From NCBI GenBank assembly GCA_003457065.1, contig DMJQ01000075.1:1-16316 (forward strand): DNA of 16,316 nt, in the 5' to 3' direction. This DNA is from Clostridiales bacterium. GTDB lineage: Bacteria > Bacillota > Clostridia > Tissierellales > Sedimentibacteraceae. The position numbers and the translations under genes are program-made. Below the pieces are notes generated by a model. That model had not been told where the DNA came from, searched no databases, and was given only the letters and a program-made list of their open reading frames with translations. Shown piece by piece: positions 13,436 to 16,316 of the stretch (position 1 is its first letter; each line of letters opens with the position of its first letter).

Positions 13436-14455
13436 ATGAAAAAGGTAGTATCCTTAATTTTAGTAGCAGTAATGATTTTAAGCTTGGGCTTAACAGGATG
13501 CTCTTCAGAAAAAGTGTCCGGAGAAAAAGGACAGGCATCCGGACAGAAAGTAACTTTGAAATTTAGCACTACTACAGCAGACACATCCACATGGACACTC
13601 GGAGCTAAAAAATTTGCTGAAATAGTTGGTGAAAAATCAAACGGAAGAATTGAAGTAAAAGTTTATCCAAACGAACAGTTATCCGGCGGAAACCAAAGCA
13701 AGGGTATTGAAATGCTTATGTCAGGTTCAACAGACATCACATTCCACTCCAACATAATCTATTCGGTAATGGATGAAAGATTCGGAGTTGTAAGCTTACC
13801 TTTCTTAATCAATGATACTGAAACAGCCGATAAAATCCTTGACGGAGCCGGCGGAGAAGAACTAAACAAAATTTTGCTTGAAAAAAACATCGTAGGACTT
13901 GGCTTTGGTGAAAATGGATTCAGGCAGATAACAAACAGCAAAAAACCGATTGAAGTTCCGGCTGATGTGGAAGGGTTGAAGATCAGAATACCCGGAATTA
14001 AAATGTATGTATCCCTATTCAAAGCTTTAGGTTCAGATCCTATAACGATGAACTTCGGTGAAGTGTTTACAGCATTGCAGCAGGGAACAATTGACGGACA
14101 GGAAAACCCGACAGATGTTATTTCATCTTCTAAAATCAATGAAGTTCAAAAATATATGACAGTGTGGGATTATTCATACGACACAATCATTCTTGGCATG
14201 AACAAAGCTAAATTTGAAAGCTTAAGTGCTGAGGATCAGCAGATAATAAGAGATGCAGCCAAAGAAGCAGTTGCATATCAGAGACAGATAAACAGAGAAG
14301 CTTCGGCAAAACAAACACAGGAATTTATTGATGGCGGTATGAGCGTTAATACATTGACAATTGAACAAAAAGCAGTATTTAAAGATGCAGTTCAGTCAGT
14401 GTATGATGAATATGAACCGATTATGGGCAAAGAATTAATCGATGCCTTCAGATAA
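13436..14455 (+). CDS. dctP: TRAP transporter solute-binding lipoprotein (DctP family)
   Basis: Extracellular receptor that captures an organic acid and delivers it to the DctQM permease. 339 residues. Residues 1-21 are a lipoprotein signal ending in the lipobox LTGC with C22 as lipidated cysteine, which fits a Gram-positive cell. The DctP fold follows: FSTTTADTSTWTLGAKKFAE near the N-terminus; GLKIRIP (180-186), whose R184 is the conserved arginine that salt-bridges the substrate carboxylate; and FGEVFTALQQGTIDGQENP (207-225), the family signature. The ATG follows TAGGAGGA. It is the first gene of the sigma-54-driven dctPQM set, and a stable stem-loop after it may allow more DctP than permease. 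The arginine implies a carboxylate ligand rather than neutral acetoin (inference). Confidence 0.93.
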   Translation: MKKVVSLILVAVMILSLGLTGCSSEKVSGEKGQASGQKVTLKFSTTTADTSTWTLGAKKFAEIVGEKSNGRIEVKVYPNEQLSGGNQSKGIEMLMSGSTDITFHSNIIYSVMDERFGVVSLPFLINDTETADKILDGAGGEELNKILLEKNIVGLGFGENGFRQITNSKKPIEVPADVEGLKIRIPGIKMYVSLFKALGSDPITMNFGEVFTALQQGTIDGQENPTDVISSSKINEVQKYMTVWDYSYDTIILGMNKAKFESLSAEDQQIIRDAAKEAVAYQRQINREASAKQTQEFIDGGMSVNTLTIEQKAVFKDAVQSVYDEYEPIMGKELIDAFR

Positions 14456-14468
14456 TGAACGCAGATAT

Positions 14469-14507
14469 AAATTTTTCTAAGTCTTAATGCAAGACTTAGA
14501 AAAATTT
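14469..14507 (+). terminator. Intercistronic stem-loop between dctP and dctQ (attenuator or mRNA stabiliser)
   Basis: Perfect 17-bp arms (14469-14485 and 14491-14507) with the 5-base loop AATGC. The stem is AT-rich with TCTAAGTCTT/AAGACTTAGA at its top and a T4 run at its 3' base. It would act as a leaky terminator or 3'-end protector, giving more dctP than dctQM message. Confidence 0.7.
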
Positions 14508-14531
14508 TATGGAAAGTAACGGAGGTACAAT

Positions 14532-15008
14532 TTGAGAAAGTTTATCGACAATTTAGAAAAACACGTCATGGCGGTCGGACTGACGGTTATGACGTTTATA
14601 ACAGTAATTAATGTAATTTCAAGAAAGTTCATGGGATTGTCAATGTCATTCCTTGAAGAAATAACAACTGCGATGTTTCTTCTTATAACGCTTTTGGGAG
14701 CTGCTGTGGCGGCAAGACAGGGCGGGCATCTTGGATTAAGCGTGCTGACAGATCTGTTTCCAAAAAGATTTCAAAAATATGTAATACTTATTACCTGGGC
14801 AGCATCGGCGTTATTTTCAGTGCTTCTCATAAAGTATGGCATTGATATGGTTCAGAGTGAAATTGCAATGGGTGTTACAACACCGTCATTAGGATGGCCA
14901 GAAGCCATATTCGGTTCTTTTGTGCCCATTGGTGCTGTTTTTATACTTATAAGATTTACACAGTGGGCTGTAAGTGCTTTCAAGCAATCAAACAAGGAGG
15001 CAGAATAA
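14532..15008 (+). CDS. dctQ: TRAP transporter small membrane subunit (DctQ family)
   Basis: 158-residue membrane protein that pairs with DctM. Four hydrophobic helices are visible, roughly at residues 13-31, 42-60, 84-103 and 122-146, as is normal for DctQ. FLEEITTAMFLLITLLGAA (38-56 region) and the following RQGGHLGLSVLTD are family-typical. The start is TTG at 14532-14534, with GGAGGT only five bases upstream; no ATG lies nearby. The stop is one base from the dctM ATG, and the dctM ribosome site lies inside the end of dctQ, so the two are translationally coupled. Sequence turnover in this family is high, so the name rests on topology and context as well as motifs. Confidence 0.9.
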   Translation: MRKFIDNLEKHVMAVGLTVMTFITVINVISRKFMGLSMSFLEEITTAMFLLITLLGAAVAARQGGHLGLSVLTDLFPKRFQKYVILITWAASALFSVLLIKYGIDMVQSEIAMGVTTPSLGWPEAIFGSFVPIGAVFILIRFTQWAVSAFKQSNKEAE

Positions 15009-15009
15009 C

Positions 15010-16290
15010 ATGAGTATAGCTTCAATATTATTTATTTCATTTGCTGTGCTGCTATTGTTGAATGTTCCAATAGCTTTGAGCCTTGGTGTATCCTCTTTAA
15101 TTGCCATGATAGCAGCAGAACTGCCTATGGATATGTTTCCTATGCAGATATATGCCAATATCTCTAAATTTACGCTTCTTGCAATTCCGTTTTTCATGCT
15201 TGCAGGAAATACAATGGAAAAGGCCGGCATATCAGAAAAGTTGATTAATTTGGCCAATGCGTTTGTTGGTCATAAACGCGGCGGTCTCGCAATAGTAGGT
15301 GTTATTACTTCTTGTTTCTTCGCGGCAATTTCAGGTTCAGGTCCTGCAACGGTTGCGTCTTTGGGAGTTATAATTATTCCGGCAATGATTAATGCCGGAT
15401 ACAGCAAGGGTATGTCTTCGGCTTTGATGGCTACGGCAGGAGGTATAGGAGTAATTATTCCTCCAAGTATTCCGTTTGTTATTTACGGTGCCATCGCAGG
15501 CGTTTCAATAGGAAAAATATTTATGGCAGGTATTGTTCCAGGTTTATTAATGGGTGCCGCTTTAATTATCGCCAGCTTGCTTATGGTTAAGAAGATGGAT
15601 ATCGAGCCTCAGCCAAAAGCTTCGTTCAAAGAGAAAATGACAGCACTGAAAGATGCATTCTGGGGTCTGATGATGCCTGTCATCATACTCGGCGGTATCT
15701 ACGGAGGTTATTTCACACCGACAGAAGCTGCTGCAGTTGCGGCTGTTTATGGTATATTAGTTGGAATGTTTGTATACAGGAAATTAAAAATAAAGGATTT
15801 ACATGCATTGATGGTAGAATCGGCAGTTGGCTCGGCAATCGTAATGTTCATAGTTGCGTCAGCAGGGTTGTTTGCATGGTTCTGCACGACTACAGGTATT
15901 TCTGATATGGCAAGTGATGCGCTGCTGTCAGTATCAGGCAGCAGAACGGTATTCTTATTGCTGGTTAATGTAATTTTACTTATTGCAGGATGCTTTCTGG
16001 ATGCTCCGTCGGCACTTTATATATTCACGCCGATCATGCTTCCGGTTGCAACTCAGTTAGGATATGATCCGGTGGCACTGGGTGTCGTAATGACGGTGAA
16101 CCTTGCCATAGGTATGATCACTCCTCCTGTTGGAGTAAATCTCTATGTGGCATGCGGTGTTTCAAAAATATCTCTTGCAAATATATCAAGGTCGGTTGTT
16201 CCATATTTGGTAGCTTCACTGATAGTGTTGTTCCTGATAACATATGTACCGGAAATAATTTTATTCCTACCAAATTTGATGGGATTATAA
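15010..16290 (+). CDS. dctM: TRAP transporter large permease subunit (DctM family)
   Basis: Ion-coupled permease that moves the DctP-delivered acid across the membrane. 426 residues, normal DctM length, nearly all hydrophobic with about 12 helices. Family motifs: IPFFMLAGNTMEKAG (59-73), AISGSGPATVASLG (100-113), PPSIPFVIYGAIAGVSIGK (about 150-170), YFTPTEAAAVAAVYG (about 234-248) and the late TPPVGVNLYVACGV. The start is ATG 15010, with AAGGAGG nine bases upstream; the frame is open back to 14974, but that would run through this ribosome site. It is complete, and only 26 bases of noncoding sequence remain to the window end with no terminator in view. Confidence 0.95.
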   Translation: MSIASILFISFAVLLLLNVPIALSLGVSSLIAMIAAELPMDMFPMQIYANISKFTLLAIPFFMLAGNTMEKAGISEKLINLANAFVGHKRGGLAIVGVITSCFFAAISGSGPATVASLGVIIIPAMINAGYSKGMSSALMATAGGIGVIIPPSIPFVIYGAIAGVSIGKIFMAGIVPGLLMGAALIIASLLMVKKMDIEPQPKASFKEKMTALKDAFWGLMMPVIILGGIYGGYFTPTEAAAVAAVYGILVGMFVYRKLKIKDLHALMVESAVGSAIVMFIVASAGLFAWFCTTTGISDMASDALLSVSGSRTVFLLLVNVILLIAGCFLDAPSALYIFTPIMLPVATQLGYDPVALGVVMTVNLAIGMITPPVGVNLYVACGVSKISLANISRSVVPYLVASLIVLFLITYVPEIILFLPNLMGL

Positions 16291-16316
16291 TTTGTATGAA
16301 TTGAAAAATATTTTAG

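Noticed and set aside
14193..14210. Sigma-54-like TTGGCA with GC at the right spacing
   Set aside because: It lies inside dctP, the -12 half has AA instead of TT before GC, and no gene start follows.
14974..15009. Upstream in-frame start for dctM
   Set aside because: It lies within dctQ and would span the dctM ribosome site; the ATG at 15010 gives normal family length.
1..16316. CRISPR arrays, insertion sequences, tRNA or rRNA genes
   Set aside because: No regularly spaced repeats, transposase motifs, cloverleaf or rRNA-like sequence were seen on reading both strands.

Overview
The window looks like chromosome from a low-GC, strictly anaerobic Gram-positive bacterium of the Clostridia/Tissierellia kind. 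The evidence is AT-rich spacers, strong AGGAGG-type ribosome binding sites, a DctP solute-binding protein made as a lipoprotein, several TTG starts, and genes whose relatives are typical of anaerobic Firmicutes. I cannot name the species from the sequence.

Layout. (1) Positions 1-1502, minus strand: a lipoylation operon. It reads lplA (lipoate ligase), then a free-standing 80-residue E2-type lipoyl domain, then lipA (lipoyl synthase, cut by the window edge). A sigma-A-type promoter precedes it. (2) Positions 1635-3152, minus strand: a secreted protein of three parts (beta-rich region, Ig-like BIG2-type domain, DUF4886/SGNH-like hydrolase domain), with its own promoter and a hairpin terminator. 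(3) Positions 3437-5303, plus strand: a sigma-54 enhancer-binding-protein (EBP) homologue whose AAA+ domain keeps Walker A but has lost the Walker B acid pair, GAFTGA loop, sensor I Asn and both arginine fingers. A sigma-54 promoter precedes it. (4) Positions 5364-11088, plus strand: a second sigma-54 promoter, then acoA-acoB-acoC-lpd (a complete TPP/lipoamide dehydrogenase complex of the acetoin dehydrogenase family) and a beta-hydroxyacid dehydrogenase. (5) Positions 11186-13216: a sigma-A promoter and an intact AcoR-type EBP, followed by a strong terminator. (6) Positions 13379-16290: a third sigma-54 promoter and a TRAP transporter (dctP, dctQ, dctM).

How it fits together (inference). A constitutively made, ATPase-competent AcoR-like activator would switch on three -24/-12 promoters. 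These drive uptake of an organic acid (TRAP), its redox conversion (beta-hydroxyacid dehydrogenase) and thiamin/lipoate-dependent cleavage to acetyl-CoA (Aco complex). The neighbouring divergent operon supplies lipoate for the E2 subunit. One product of the regulon is a paralogous EBP that appears unable to hydrolyse ATP or contact sigma-54. It still has PAS, hexamerisation and DNA-binding regions, so it could be a feedback modulator, dominant-negative partner or heteromeric co-regulator of the intact activator. This dead/live EBP pair is the most unusual feature of the window.

Second in interest are the orphan lipoyl domain between a ligase and a lipoyl synthase, and the mismatch between an 'acetoin' complex and a carboxylate transporter plus hydroxyacid dehydrogenase, which suggests the real substrate is not acetoin.
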